Of a stretch of DNA of 64,000 bases, positions 1 to 10,369 are shown in pieces (within the stretch, counting starts at the first letter, position 1; every line of letters begins with the position of its first letter). Both the position numbers and the translations under genes were made by a program. Source of the stretch: Fasciola hepatica (Eukaryota; Platyhelminthes; Trematoda; Plagiorchiida; Fasciolidae); assembly GCA_948099385.1 (NCBI GenBank), contig CANUEZ040000140.1, positions 2,542,001-2,606,000 of the forward strand, in the 5' to 3' direction. The notes under the pieces were generated by a model. The model saw nothing but the letters and a program-made list of their open reading frames with translations, did not search any database and was not told where the DNA came from.

Positions 1-181
1 TGAGGAATTAGCAACGATTGAGATTCCCGTATTGCACGCTGTAGCAGTACATGATTACCTTTCCTAAAGAACTGACTCTTGACTCCGACAATGGCGTGAC
101 ACCGAAAATATTGCAGAGCTAAACGTAGGATTGAAAGGCAAGTTCCATTCATGGGGCCGACGTACTGCAGCCACCTCTTAC

Positions 182-468
182 GGCCATGACAGTATCATCA
201 GTCGCTGTAAGTTGTGCTGCTACATTCAATGTTCTATTCGCCCTGTCTTCAGATATGGTCAGAATTTGTTCGTGTAATCCCTTACTGAGAACCCGTAGTA
301 TTCTTTTCGGATTCTTGAAGACCACTGTGTGTTCCATTCTGTTCTCACACTTCACTCCCCCCCCCTTCAGAAGTTCCTTATTAGCTGCATCCATTTTCTG
401 AACTGTTTTACCACCAATCCATTTGTTCGAATGAATTAAAATATAGATGGGAAGAGTAGCATCTTGGG
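182..468 (-). CDS. Candidate exon of an unidentified minus-strand gene
   Basis: Open frame of about 95 codons read on the minus strand. It ends at a good donor (GCC|GTAAGA, reverse complement of 176-181) and follows a weak acceptor (GATAG|C at 469-470). The protein is hydrophilic with unremarkable composition (it includes TISEDRANRTLNV and FKNPKRILRVLSKG) and looks coding rather than random, but I recognise no family. Together with 678-830 it could be part of one gene whose remaining exons lie outside the window. The phases I can assign to the two segments do not match directly (0 versus 1), so either a junction is misplaced or an exon is missing between them. It could also be a chance open frame. 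Confidence 0.3.
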
Positions 469-677
469 CTATCGGCAAGGTGGTTTGTTTAAACTTTCAT
501 CAATGAAGGCAAGACAATGTCTTGTTACTCTTTTGGACGGATCTAGCCTGCGTGCTGAACATTATCAAAAGGTCACAAACTGAAAGACAACAAATCCACA
601 GGACGACGAAGAAACTCATCGCTAGTTTGATGAATAACGTCAAGTCACGTTTTTGACGCAATCCTAACTTGCGTTAC

Positions 678-830
678 TAGGTGATGCTGTTCGAGTGTCA
701 CAGATATTTGTGCTTTCGGAATTCCAGTAAGCTGATCTTCCTTGAACAAAACTCTGGTGAATGTCTCTTCCCTTTTTGAAAAGGTGAAGTTAGACCAAAT
801 ATCGACGTCAATAATAATTTTCGATTTTTC
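678..830 (-). CDS. Candidate exon of an unidentified minus-strand gene
   Basis: A strong acceptor (TTCTTTTCAG|GAA, AG at 831-832) opens a 51-codon minus-strand frame that can end at CTA|GTAACG (donor 672-677) or three codons later at CAA|GTTAGG. The frame reads KSKIIIDVDIWSNFTFS, then KEDQLTGIPKAQISVTLEQ, with the alternating hydrophobic pattern of a beta-rich domain. I do not recognise the family. It lies upstream, in minus-strand sense, of the segment at 182-468 and could belong to the same gene. Confidence 0.3.
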
Positions 831-869
831 CTGAAAAGAATTTGCTTCTGTGAAGCTGATACCACCCAC

Positions 870-1970
870 TTTAGTCTAGAATACCAAAAGTAACAAAATT
901 GTTCACCGTCCTCACGTATTGTCGAAATGTGAAGGAAAATTTAGTAGGTTCTGCGCAAAATCTTCCGCAGAAAAGCGCACAAAGTGCGTTACCGTTTAGT
1001 TATCACTGTCTTACTTACTAGCGCAGTGAAGATTTCCCGTCATGAATGAGTACTTCTCTTTCGCCGCGAAAACAAACGAGACGCCTAACGGACCACACAC
1101 ATATGACCCTGTTTTCAAGGTCATGTATCCTAAAAGTGTCAGGGGCTTTTTTTTCTTTTGACCCTACCACGAAATAGTAAAAATTTACCCGATAACACAA
1201 TGTTTTCTAGATGTGTTCGAAGTGCCTTTTCTTAGTTCTACTAAGCGGAGATATAAATGACACTTCCACTAAAGGTAGTGATCCTGACAGGATCAGTATT
1301 TTCTTCTCCGTGGCAAAAACCGTACACGGTGAATTTCATTTCCATGATTTTATGAGTTATACATATTCAACCGTTCATTAAGTTTCGTCCGTTAAGCATC
1401 TGTCAAGTTAGGCATGTTAACCAATGTTACGCAATCTGAACTTTACACAATGTATAACAGGGCTCACATGAACAACATTCAACTATAGAGAATTTCATAT
1501 TTCCAACCTTTGTTTGACAGTTATGTTATGTCGTAGCTGATTGTTTATTTTCCTTTGAACTCTGTTATCTCGCTGTGCAAATAATCGTGGAACAGATTCG
1601 ATGGAAGAAGATAACCATCATATCACATACAGTGTGATCAAAACAAATCTTACACTTCTCTCCTCGGACACCCGGGTGGAATACGTCCCGTTTCCATGTG
1701 AGCCGAAACTCCTTCGTTGCTTTCCTTTTTGAATGTTCCATCACTTTCAGTTCAGCACAAATTCATTTTGAACAATCATTAGTCATGCACTGGGGATGGT
1801 GGTTCTGGTTGCTATCTGTATACAATAGTCTTACTCGGGAACGAGAAAATTAGGTGTGAGCGACTATCAGAGAGGGCACCAAGTTAAGAGTATAGAGCAG
1901 TTGAAAAAAGTGTATCAACTCAAGGATATCATATGCAGTCATACTTTAAAATATGTTTACTCCCTGAGTA
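870..1970. other. No supported feature
   Basis: AT-rich sequence with only short open frames on both strands. The 5' exons of the PLXDC-like gene (signal peptide and start of the nidogen-like domain) would be expected here or further upstream, but I could not identify them. Confidence 0.4.
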
Positions 1971-1971
1971 G

Positions 1972-2090
1972 GCCTATCTCTTAAACTCCGTTCGGGAGCT
2001 TATCGCATCGTTCATGACTGCGTCAACCGGTCAAGGTTACGTGAGTTACTTCAACACCTCACAAACTATTTCTTTACGACAACCTACTCA
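1972..2090 (+). CDS. PLXDC/TEM7-like gene, nidogen-like domain exon (partial)
   Basis: The acceptor (TAG at 1969-1971) removes an in-frame stop and opens 39 codons. These end at the donor GTAATA (2091), leaving phase 2. The peptide contains ELIASFM, then GYVSYFNTSQTISLRQ, which resembles the PLXDC nidogen-like segment of the form YIAPLM, a short gap, then VRYFDNGT, an aliphatic run and QW. Family knowledge: in PLXDC proteins this extracellular domain precedes the PSI domain. The phase fits the next exon at 2675. The similarity was judged by eye and is short, so this call is moderate. It gains weight from its position and phase relative to the clear PSI exon downstream. Confidence 0.4.
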
Positions 2091-2674
2091 GTAATAATTA
2101 GTAGCAATTAATATATGTCCGTATTCTTGTAAAATGAAATATGAGTTTCCTGTTCATTTTACTTTGATTTTGTATAACAAAACAAGCTCTAACTTGATAT
2201 ACTGCTTATTTTAAAGTATTTCCTTAAGACGGAAAGAAATTGCGTTATTGTTGCCATTATATAAGCGTACGTTTAGTCTGATTTGCGGTGAATTGTGAAA
2301 TAATCATCACTATTGTATCTTGCCTTTGGCGACTAGTCTCAGGTACCATTGACCATTGTGTGAAAATCCTCAGCATACTTTCTGATGATGAAATACCGCG
2401 TTCAGAAACAAATCTTGCTCCGATAGCACACAACAACGAGCATTAAACTTAGTCTCTTTCTAACGGAGAATTGAGAATTTTGGCAAAGTGATATTAAGTT
2501 GTCTTGGTGAACAGCACATTTTATGGCATATCAAAACAGTCAACGCCGCAGTGAACGAGAATTATTAAGGAGAGGTATTTCAAGTCACTTCCGCTTGGTC
2601 ATTAACTATACCAAACGAACTGAACGCATGGCAGCTTTCCACTCTAGAACTCTGATGGCGTGTTCAGCCTTCAG

Positions 2675-2754
2675 GAGATCCAAGTTAAATGTGACTCTAG
2701 TATACACGAATAATGTTCTCGGCACTCTCCGTTTCAATTTCATCCTCCATGCTG
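2675..2754 (+). CDS. PLXDC/TEM7-like gene, second nidogen-like exon (partial)
   Basis: An acceptor CAG (2672-2674) with phase 2 completes a Gln codon with the exon ending at 2090. The 26 following codons read RSKLNVTLVYTNNVLG, then TLRFNFILHAG, and end at a GTACCA donor (2755) in phase 1. This matches the spacing of the PLXDC segment in which a V-x-L strand, an Asn, an LG pair, F-x-F and a Leu-rich strand follow each other just before a glycine turn. The same frame runs into a stop 12 bases later, so splicing here is required. The following exon (expected to hold the end of the domain) is not resolved; an open stretch at 2857-2986 has a compatible starting phase but no convincing similarity. 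Confidence 0.38.
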
Positions 2755-3432
2755 GTACCAAGTTCTGAGTTCTACGTGCGATCGGTTCACTGACTTATAT
2801 TATCAATCATTGGGCTGATGATGTTAGGAATATGATGGGTACACCTCCTGTTGGAGTATTTGCATGTGATCTTAATAAGCAAAGTCCGAATCTTATCCCA
2901 GTCAACTTGCAGATCGATGTCGAGTCCGTCATGATCCGCCTATCAAGCATGGGAAAAAATATCACAGACAGAAACATCGAAAGTCGGTGAAGAAAACATT
3001 GCTAACTATCCGAACTAACAAGATAACTGTGCATCTAATTGTGGAATTGATATAACTCACCATAATCATTGGGAGCGTCAGTTTCCATTGGATATTCGTA
3101 ACCTCACTGGCACGAAAACCGATTCTCTTACTCTCGAGTAACTTGTCTAAAATCTATAAAAGCATCATGCCAGACGATGCATCAAATTTTTCACCATACC
3201 TTCCTGTATTGGTTACAATATCACAAGCACAGTCCCTAATGCACAGAAGCACCACCTAGAACCATGAGGTTGATAACTGCAATGCAAACTATCGAGTGAC
3301 TTTTGATGCCTCCACTGTTTGTACTGTTTCCTAACGAGACTGTCCGCCATCTGTATGTTCAGCACAACTCCGTTCCGCGATATTACTGAGCCAACTGATC
3401 GCTTCAAATCCCTGTCAGTCTTTTATTCTCAG

Positions 3433-3513
3433 TTGGTAGGGAATGTACAACCGTTGAGCTTAGTAATGTTCAGCCTCTGGGGCCATCTCATTCCAGCTTC
3501 GTCATCCTAATTG
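3433..3513 (+). CDS. PLXDC/TEM7-like gene, candidate linker exon before PSI
   Basis: A pyrimidine-rich acceptor (TCTTTTATTCTCAG, ending 3432) opens a frame reading GRECTTVELSNVQPLG and then SSFVILI. The REC-TTVEL run resembles the Y-H-x-V/I-E-L strand that lies just before the first PSI cysteine in PLXDC proteins. To join the PSI exon it would need the weak donor G|GTTTTC at 3514, giving phase 1 and an Ala codon directly before the first PSI Cys. The weak donor and short match keep this tentative. Confidence 0.25.
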
Positions 3514-3672
3514 GTTTTCTGACTGTGAATTTATCTGCCTTGTAGACCAAGCGGTAAAAGAAACCGGAAAGGTTGCTCAGGAAAACTAATTCAGCCCGAA
3601 ACAGCTTTCTGGATGTGTTTTACTAGACTGTAAAATAAGAAATGCATCCCAGTCCGTTTTTTTCCGACCTAG

Positions 3673-3821
3673 CCTGTCAGGCAAAAACAGATTGTCAAAG
3701 CTGCCTGGCAATTCGCACTCCGGAACGGTTCATGTGTGCTTGGTGTCCACGTGCCGGACTATGCAGTGACGGACATGATGTGAATCGGCCCAAATGGATT
3801 CGACTGAACTGTCACCTGGAA
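3673..3821 (+). CDS. PLXDC/TEM7-like gene, PSI domain exon
   Basis: This exon encodes a plexin-semaphorin-integrin (PSI) domain, a small disulfide-bonded extracellular module. The acceptor is strong (TCCGTTTTTTTCCGACCTAG, ending 3672) and the donor is GTAAGT at 3822, phase 0. Seven cysteines are visible in the order C-x5-C-x2-C...C-A-W-C-x5-C...C. The eighth comes from the first codons of the next exon (5310), which completes the usual eight. The C-x-W-C pair, the following LCSxG, the D-x-x-R-x-x-W spacing and the final C...E-x-x-x-C match the PSI of PLXDC1/PLXDC2 (TEM7, TEM7R) better than those of integrins or PTTG1IP. PLXDC proteins are type I membrane receptors (vertebrate members bind PEDF). 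Confidence 0.75.
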
Positions 3822-4481
3822 GTAAGTCTGTCGAAAATATACCCTTGTAACAAAAAAAATGGTTGATTCTTCGATTTGATGGAGCAATTTGATTCGCACC
3901 CACTTGTCTTTCATACCGACTGGCCTGAGACAAGAGGATCAAAGTACATTTCTCACAAATCGATAGAATTTTCATCACTCTCACATAAGACAGAATAACC
4001 TACTATAAATTTGAACACACAAGCACATCTGTTGAACTGTCACGTGGTGTAAAATGAACTTGTAATGGATTTTGTGTCAATGAACATTTCATGGAATTCA
4101 TTTTAAATGATGTTGATTTTTGCACTACTCACTAACACAGTTCAGATTAAAAGGATTGGCTTCAAGAGCTTATTGAATCTTTGATTTGGGAGGCGCCCCT
4201 GAAGTCTTCGTACAACTGATTTGTTACAAGACAGTCGGGGACCAGTTGCGGTCCATTGGACCTTGAGTGTAAACCTTGAGGAAACATCTGGCGACTCACA
4301 TTCCCGTAGCAAAATTGGAGCCTGGGTAGAGTAAATGTACTTCTGAAAACCATATCATAAGAACGGGACGTCGGTAGGCGTGGGAGATTAGACGTTTGCA
4401 TAGTATGATTTACCATGCAGTGTGAATTTTCAAAACATCGTTGCACTGTACACCAGTTACATCCCTTTTGAGAATTATCAA

Positions 4482-4575
4482 CAATACTAATCCACCGAAC
4501 CCAAAAGGAGACTCGAACCCGGGATGAACGATTAGGAGCCGAATACCTAACCACCGGGTTACCCAAGATTCCGTA
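4482..4575 (-). repeat. tRNA-derived SINE head
   Basis: On the minus strand a run with an A-box-like TGGTTAGGTATTCGG is followed about 30 bases later by a B-box GGGTTCGAGTCTC, the internal Pol III promoter of tRNA genes. The acceptor-stem and anticodon arms do not fold as a real tRNA, so this is probably a SINE head. It lies in the PLXDC-like intron. Confidence 0.45.
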
Positions 4576-5149
4576 TTTTCACGTCCATCACTCAACCACT
4601 AGACGGACATCAGCAGACGTTTTACGATTGGCGACTCTCAATGTGTGAGGACGACACGTGTATTCTGCGGGTCGCGGGCAAGGTGTATGGCCAGCTACAT
4701 AGTGGCTAATCGTAAATTAGGCGGATCAAGGATCAACGAACAAGCTGTCACAGGAAACTAACAGTAGTACTAAAGGAAGCGTTGAATTTTCTCCTACTTA
4801 AATTCCATGTAAGCCCGGGAATAGTATGAGTGGCAACCTCTCAATATGACTCGCTTGTAGGTGCTTTCGAAAATGTAAACATGCACTCCTCTGCTTGTCT
4901 GATCAATATAACATACGTGACGTAATGGGTCGGTGTCCTCTGCGGTTGTCCTGGATAAACGGCTAGGCATATCGTGGGTACGATTTCGCAACAATATGGC
5001 TGCATAATGAATTATCAAATCAAATGTGTGAACTGGCACTGATGACATCTGAAAAGTTTTCACTACCTTTTTAGGGATTCAAACAATTTCAGTCGCGATA
5101 AAACAAATTTAATTGAACCCGATATTGTTTGATTTTTATACGCTGCAAG

Positions 5150-5151
<2 letters not shown>

Positions 5152-5225
<74 letters not shown>
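5152..5225. repeat. (AAT)n microsatellite
   Basis: About 24 AAT units with one interruption, inside the intron between the PSI and mucin exons, 85 bases upstream of the acceptor. Its translation produces a false poly-Leu open frame on the minus strand. Confidence 0.95.
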
Positions 5226-5228
<3 letters not shown>

Positions 5229-5309
5229 CAACGTTTGAAAATGCCAACAGAAATTGATAGACAGGTGTTTTTGTCCCTCACGTGTATTCCTGCTCGTTTA
5301 TCTACGTAG

Positions 5310-6467
5310 CATGAAACGGAAACGTGTGACAACTCAACACAAACATCGTCGACTACGAGAAGCACAAAAGCAACCACATTACCCACAAGGTATAGGACTC
5401 CTCGCAACGAACGGTCTGAAAGTACTACGGATTCACCCAGCACAAAAACAAATAAGCCAACCACACCCCATGTGTTCATCATCGAGGAGAACACAACCAC
5501 AATAGATCCATATCAGCTGAATAACGCGACACGTGAAGGCAACACACAATCGTCTGTAGAAATTACTATGACGATTCCAAATGCCAATACAACTTTGAAC
5601 CCAACAAATTTGGCCTCTGATCGGACGCCTTCTACCGTTGCAATCACCAAACAAAGTGTAAAAACGGAAACGTTGTCTGCATCGACCACAAAGTTCGCTG
5701 GTCGCCAAAATCATCGGTCTGCGAATAGAAATACCTCAACCCGCACAACATCCAAGACGACCGCATATAATGCCCCCACCAGCGGGGAAAGCATAACCAC
5801 AACAGACAGATCTTCAGACAACCCGAATGAACTGAATAGCACGACAAGCCAAAACGACATTCAACGACCGACAGAGAAAACAACACATGCAAATACAACC
5901 CCCAAATCGTCGGAACAAACAACGCCAGTCGTCAATCATATTACCTTTGGGAATACAACTCAAATTACAGTAGCACCAAACACCCCAGTGCCAAATTCCA
6001 CGACTACTCGAAGTGAACAGTTCACAACGACTACGACCTCAACGATCGAAGCAACTAGTCAAATGACAGCCGGTTACGTCACAGTGGGGCAGGAAACGAC
6101 CCCCACAAAACATACAACCAGTGACCCACTTATCCCGGGAATTACCCATCCAGTTTCAATTTCCTCTGCCATCAGTGGTGGCAGTTCCATCCCTGCATCA
6201 ACTGCCTCCGAGTCTGGGATTTCGGAAAGAAAAGCTACTCCAAATTCTCAGTTACCTAAACAACGTACGAATGGTGACTCGATAACAAACAGTACATTGT
6301 CTACAAAAGCCCCATCCATCGGAAGAAGAGAAGAGGAGAGGGTAGATCATCAACCCTTGTTGATCATTGTTTTAGCGATCGTCAGTCTTCTCCTGTCCTC
6401 TTTATTAATTTGGACGCACTGCTGCCTCCGGTACGGTCACGCCGGTTCACGAAACCACACACGTTGG
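5310..6467 (+). CDS. PLXDC/TEM7-like gene, mucin-like stalk and transmembrane exon
   Basis: The acceptor is ATCTACGTAG after a long pyrimidine tract. The exon starts in phase 0 and supplies the last PSI cysteine within its first six codons. About 340 residues of Thr/Ser/Asn/Pro-rich sequence follow, with many N-x-S/T sites, typical of a heavily glycosylated mucin stalk. One hydrophobic helix (about 20 residues, 6354-6413: PLLIIVLAIVSLLLSS and on) follows a short charged stretch REEERVD, then a basic, His/Arg-rich tail ending H-T-R-W. A GTATGT donor at 6468 in phase 0 follows the Trp. If it is not used, the frame runs on to a stop at 6548. Vertebrate PLXDC stalks are much shorter. Topology type I, inferred. 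Confidence 0.7.
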
Positions 6468-7384
6468 GTATGTCTTGCTTTGTTGCGCTACAGAATCCGA
6501 ACGTTGTTACAGAAAAGGCAGTGTCTTCAACGAAATAGCCCAGGGTAGCTGAAATTTTATTAAGATACGTAGTATCTCGATAGATATAACCCAAATTATC
6601 CGCAGTCCTGCTTGTTTATTGTGGGCAAGGGTAAGCATCAGAAAGGGTGAGACGCCCTCTATGTTGCTGGAATTCCTTGTACGGAAGAAGAGAGCTGGCT
6701 GCAGTGATTCTGCAGAAGAAGGGCCATTGTGCTGTAGTAGTGTAAACGGAAATCATTGAGCACTACAAGATAGCAGTGAATTATCGCCCGGTTCAGTGAG
6801 ACGTCTATATCACTAGAGTCTCGCGTAATCTCGAGGTTGTGGTTGTTGGTTCCCGAAAGTGGTGTAGTCTATCCTTGAGATTACGGAGTTTGTCTCACTC
6901 ACCGTACTCTTATGAGCTCTTTGTACAAACGATCGCTTTTCCAAGATTTCTAATGTCCAGATAGCCCCATGACCTGGTCGAATATACTGAATAAAAACAA
7001 TGCAGGTCAAGTGCAGGGTGCATGCGAAGAACCATAATGCGACTGTGAAGCGTATGCTGGATACGGGTCGGTGTTCAGTTAAACTCTCAATCGACCACAC
7101 CGCGTTTTCGTCGGCCGTCGATGTCCGATCACTCCATGCTCTCTGATGTCAGACATTCTGGGTCATGAATTCTGCCCCATAGTTTTGGCTGACGGAATAA
7201 CCATAACTCTGAGTGCACAAGCTATCTCATTGTCCCATTAGTTCCGTCTAGTCTATTGCCGTTGATCCACAATTTATACACGAGGTTAAACCAACCAGAT
7301 ACCCAATATACTTTCGAACTACGGCCCATAACCTTGCTACGCTGAGTTTTAGATGAAGAAAAATCCAATTACTTTTTCCGCATA

Positions 7385-7470
7385 CGGAAGTTCACGCTGC
7401 GGGCCGGCGACCTTCCGCTCACCGAGCAGTCGCTCTACCAGCCAGACTATCACGGTGCGGACAAACGGAC
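7385..7470 (-). repeat. tRNA-like SINE head
   Basis: The minus strand reads TGGCTGGTAGAGCGACTG, a good A box, followed at tRNA-like spacing by GGTCGCCGGCCCG, a degraded B box. The missing consensus T-loop argues against a functional tRNA. Confidence 0.35.
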
Positions 7471-7694
7471 GCTGATAACACAATTGAATACCTAATGATA
7501 GTCAGCACTGAATTGTAATTCTGTCTAGCGAAATTGTTCCTAATGTCTCATCGATTGTGATCATGTTTAAATATCGGGATACTTAGATTTTTCATAGAAT
7601 GACTCACGTAGTATCGATAATCAAATCTCCATTGGAGCACCATGGAAGCATCGCATAACTACTGCTTATCGCTTGTTAGGAACCACCAGGTTCA

Positions 7695-7785
7695 GCGCAT
7701 AACTACCAAATTCTGACTGGGTCTCGAACCAGGCATGCACAATTGAGTCCACACATACACCTTCTGGCTACCTGGAATGGCTCTC
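7695..7785 (-). repeat. tRNA-like SINE head
   Basis: The minus strand has a canonical B box (GGTTCGAGACC) with a weak A-box-like region about 50 bases upstream. No cloverleaf is evident. Probably a Pol III-derived repeat. Confidence 0.3.
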
Positions 7786-9392
7786 AACAGTTTGCTTCAA
7801 GCCAACACGTCGTCATTACAAAGCGTTCATTAGTAAGACTGTCATTGTCTACTCTGACAACTGATCGCCCATAAAGCGAAAGTACCGAATCAGGTACGTT
7901 ATCAGTTAGGGCCTAGGGTTGAAAAGAAAAAAATACAGCCAGTCTGCTGAGTCCGGCTGCCTGTTTGACGAGAAGATATAGTGCTTATCAGAGTTGTCAA
8001 TCATCGTCCCCTGATCAACTTCGTTGGTGGTTACTTCGGAAGTGTTTGGCCTTCGCACACGAAGAATGGTAGCACCGCAAACAACTTATTTCATATACAG
8101 ATACTCGATGTAAGTTGCGGTGGTGGTTTCAGCATAAAGGTTTGGTAGACTTCTCCATTCGTACCTGTTTGTCAAGAGGTGGAATTATATGATGACAGAT
8201 GGATCAGTTCTGTCACGTAGCTCAGATTTCTGACCACCGTGAACTGAAAACACAGAACGAAAATCGTTACTTAACACCTTTTTGTTTGCTTCAGTGAGAG
8301 CCGGTGGCAAAGAAGACAGGGAAGGTCTCCTGGTTTGTGGAGAAGAACGGAACACGGAGAGCGGATTTGTTCCTGCTGAGTTGAGTCGCACACTTTGTTA
8401 CATTACACAGGATCCACGAGATCAATCATTATACAGACTGGTCAACTTCTTAAATCGGGCCTCAAAAACAATAAAAACTGGGTGTTAAGTCGGAATCTAT
8501 CAAGATTATCATAGTATTCTACTGTATGGTGCTTTTAGATTCGCCTGCGCTGGTGGCTCTTCAGCACTTTTTGCCGCTGTTCGCTCACTTTAGTGACTAA
8601 TGGTTTATCTAAACTTTCTTTGTCCACCAGGCTCTAAACGACCAGTCACATGTAGGTCTTAGTCTTCATGTGGTCACTGATAGTTCCACTTCTAGCTCGG
8701 TCGACTCTTTTACGAAACGAAAGTCGAAGTAATTTTAACCACTTTCACGTCGCAGCACCGTTGATGGGACATACAAATGACCTGTTGCTCTGTACTTCAA
8801 CCAGTCCCCCAGGTTGGGTAGTAATCAGGTAACACTGGAAATATTTTGGGGACCCTGGTGATTACCCAGGATTGTATTGCAAATGTAAATTATCAAATGC
8901 GATGTGACTATGATGTTACACGCAAGCAGCATCTGACGTAACCAACCTGATCAGCAGGTTCACAAAAAGTTAACTATTTGCTTGAAACTGCTAAGAAGGA
9001 TGTCAGACTATATCATCACCTTTATACACTCATTTCCGAGGTAAATATTGTCCTCTGGAAGCTATACTTAGCTAAAATCGGTGTCCTTGAACAGTGGGTT
9101 AATGGTATTTTCCCGACTGACACCGCTCACATCCAACAGCTAGCTACTATCAATGCTTCCAGTAGCCTAAGTCGATATTTGATCATTGTGGTGGAACAAA
9201 AATCATCGGACGCGTTGTATAGCTGCTGCATATGCAATAACCATCATCGCTTTGTGTATAACAAAGATTGATTTTTTCTTCAAGGCTGGAGCTATAAGGA
9301 TGAGAACTCGTTGGAAAACCATTGATGAGTGGTTAATCAAGGTTTTACGCAGAGACTCGTCATAAACTAATCGTCTTTTGTTTTGATTTTAG

Positions 9393-9590
9393 GTCAATTT
9401 CATTCCCCAGCGAAGTGCTGTTTCCGACAAAGGCACACAAACTCGAACGCCGTATCAGCAGCAGTGCCAAGAACAACAACCGGCAGAACTGGCTCCACCT
9501 TCGCAAGTGCAAAAGCTTGTAGTGGACCTCTGTCCGAAATGCGGCGGTTACACCGATGTGGATCATGTGATTCAGAACCGATTTTGGTAG
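9393..9590 (+). CDS. Candidate terminal coding exon (possible PLXDC-like C-terminus)
   Basis: A strong acceptor (TCTTTTGTTTTGATTTTAG, AG at 9391-9392) opens a 65-codon frame in phase 0 ending at TAG (9588-9590). There is no ATG in it, so it only makes sense as a spliced 3' exon. It begins VNFIPQRSAVSDKGTQT, then a Gln/Pro-rich stretch and LCPKCGGYTDVDHVIQNRFW. An ATTAAA at 9695-9700 could be the poly(A) signal. Phase 0 matches the donor at 6467 of the PLXDC-like gene, and a short cytoplasmic tail is expected there, but I see no sequence match to known PLXDC tails. It could end a different gene. Confidence 0.38.
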   Translation, partial: VNFIPQRSAVSDKGTQTRTPYQQQCQEQQPAELAPPSQVQKLVVDLCPKCGGYTDVDHVIQNRFW

Positions 9591-10369
9591 TGATTTTTGG
9601 CACCTATGAACGGTCACGTCATCGCACCACTACTTACGAATTGAATTTTTTCCCTATTATCAGTCACTTAAGAGGAAACCGTTTAATTTCACTGATTAAA
9701 TGTTCTTTATACCACAAATATGTTTTGCTGGTATTTTCAAGAATCTTTGTGCCTTGAGGTGCGCAGCCCACAATGAACACGTACTTGAGGCTGTCCAGAT
9801 AGTACTTTATGCCTTGTTTGCATGTTGGCTTACCCCAGCACTCGATTCACCTTTAACCCGGACACTAAAACAGTCTAAACAGATCGAAAAATATGTTGCA
9901 TTCAGTCTGTCGAATTTGTGCAATAGGTTGATTGCACTTGACTTCTAGGACTGAGAATACTAATATTCTCGCTCTCGCTCTAACTCACTGGGGCCAATAG
10001 CGACAAAACGTGCAACGGTGGAATGTAGGTGGGTCCCTAAGTCACAACGAATTGGTGACGGATTTACGTTAGCGCAAAGACCACAGAACAGTGACAAACA
10101 AAGTGAAGCTGTACCACTTGGTCTTCCCTATCGGGGGGGGGGGGGGGAAGGGGGAGGATCAGTGATGAAACGCCACTCGGCTTTAGTTTAGGGGTTCACC
10201 GATGGCTTTAGCACAACCAAGTGCAACTGCAGTATGCAAGGATCAGTGTTTCTCCGCGGGGGATTGCTAGAGTTTGGTCAGTAAAATATAAGAAAACGAG
10301 AAACTCCATGAGCACAAAGTTCAGCATGTGGCTCATCAGGAACCCACACTTACGTCCATCGAACACCAA

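Larger units (their letters stand above)
6550..9392. other. Non-coding or intronic stretch
   Basis: No convincing exon. Two tRNA-like SINE heads are listed separately (7385-7470 and 7695-7785). An open frame at 8295-8488 has a good acceptor (TTTGTTTGCTTCAG) and a short SH3-like string (SGFVPAEL), but no clear donor and no phase fit to the neighbouring exons. Confidence 0.4.

Noticed and set aside
1018..1200. 60-residue minus-strand frame
   Set aside because: No splice signals or recognisable motif; probably chance.
2380..2400. CTGATGATGAAA as a hammerhead core
   Set aside because: No flanking stems can be formed; the match is chance.
2769..2990. Open stretch with HWADD and LIPVNLQ, reminiscent of lipoxygenase
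   Set aside because: The resemblance is to a few residues only. It could contain the missing PLXDC exon (2857-2986 has a fitting start phase) but nothing decides it.
5063..5500. 145-residue minus-strand open frame with poly-Leu
   Set aside because: The poly-Leu is the translation of the (AAT)n array; the rest is antisense to the PLXDC-like mucin exon.
4482..7785. Functional tRNA genes at 4482, 7385 and 7695
   Set aside because: A and B boxes are present but acceptor and anticodon stems do not pair. They fit SINE heads.
8295..8488. Possible SH3-domain exon (SGFVPAEL)
   Set aside because: A good acceptor but no donor, no matching phase in neighbours, and too short a resemblance to the end of an SH3 domain.
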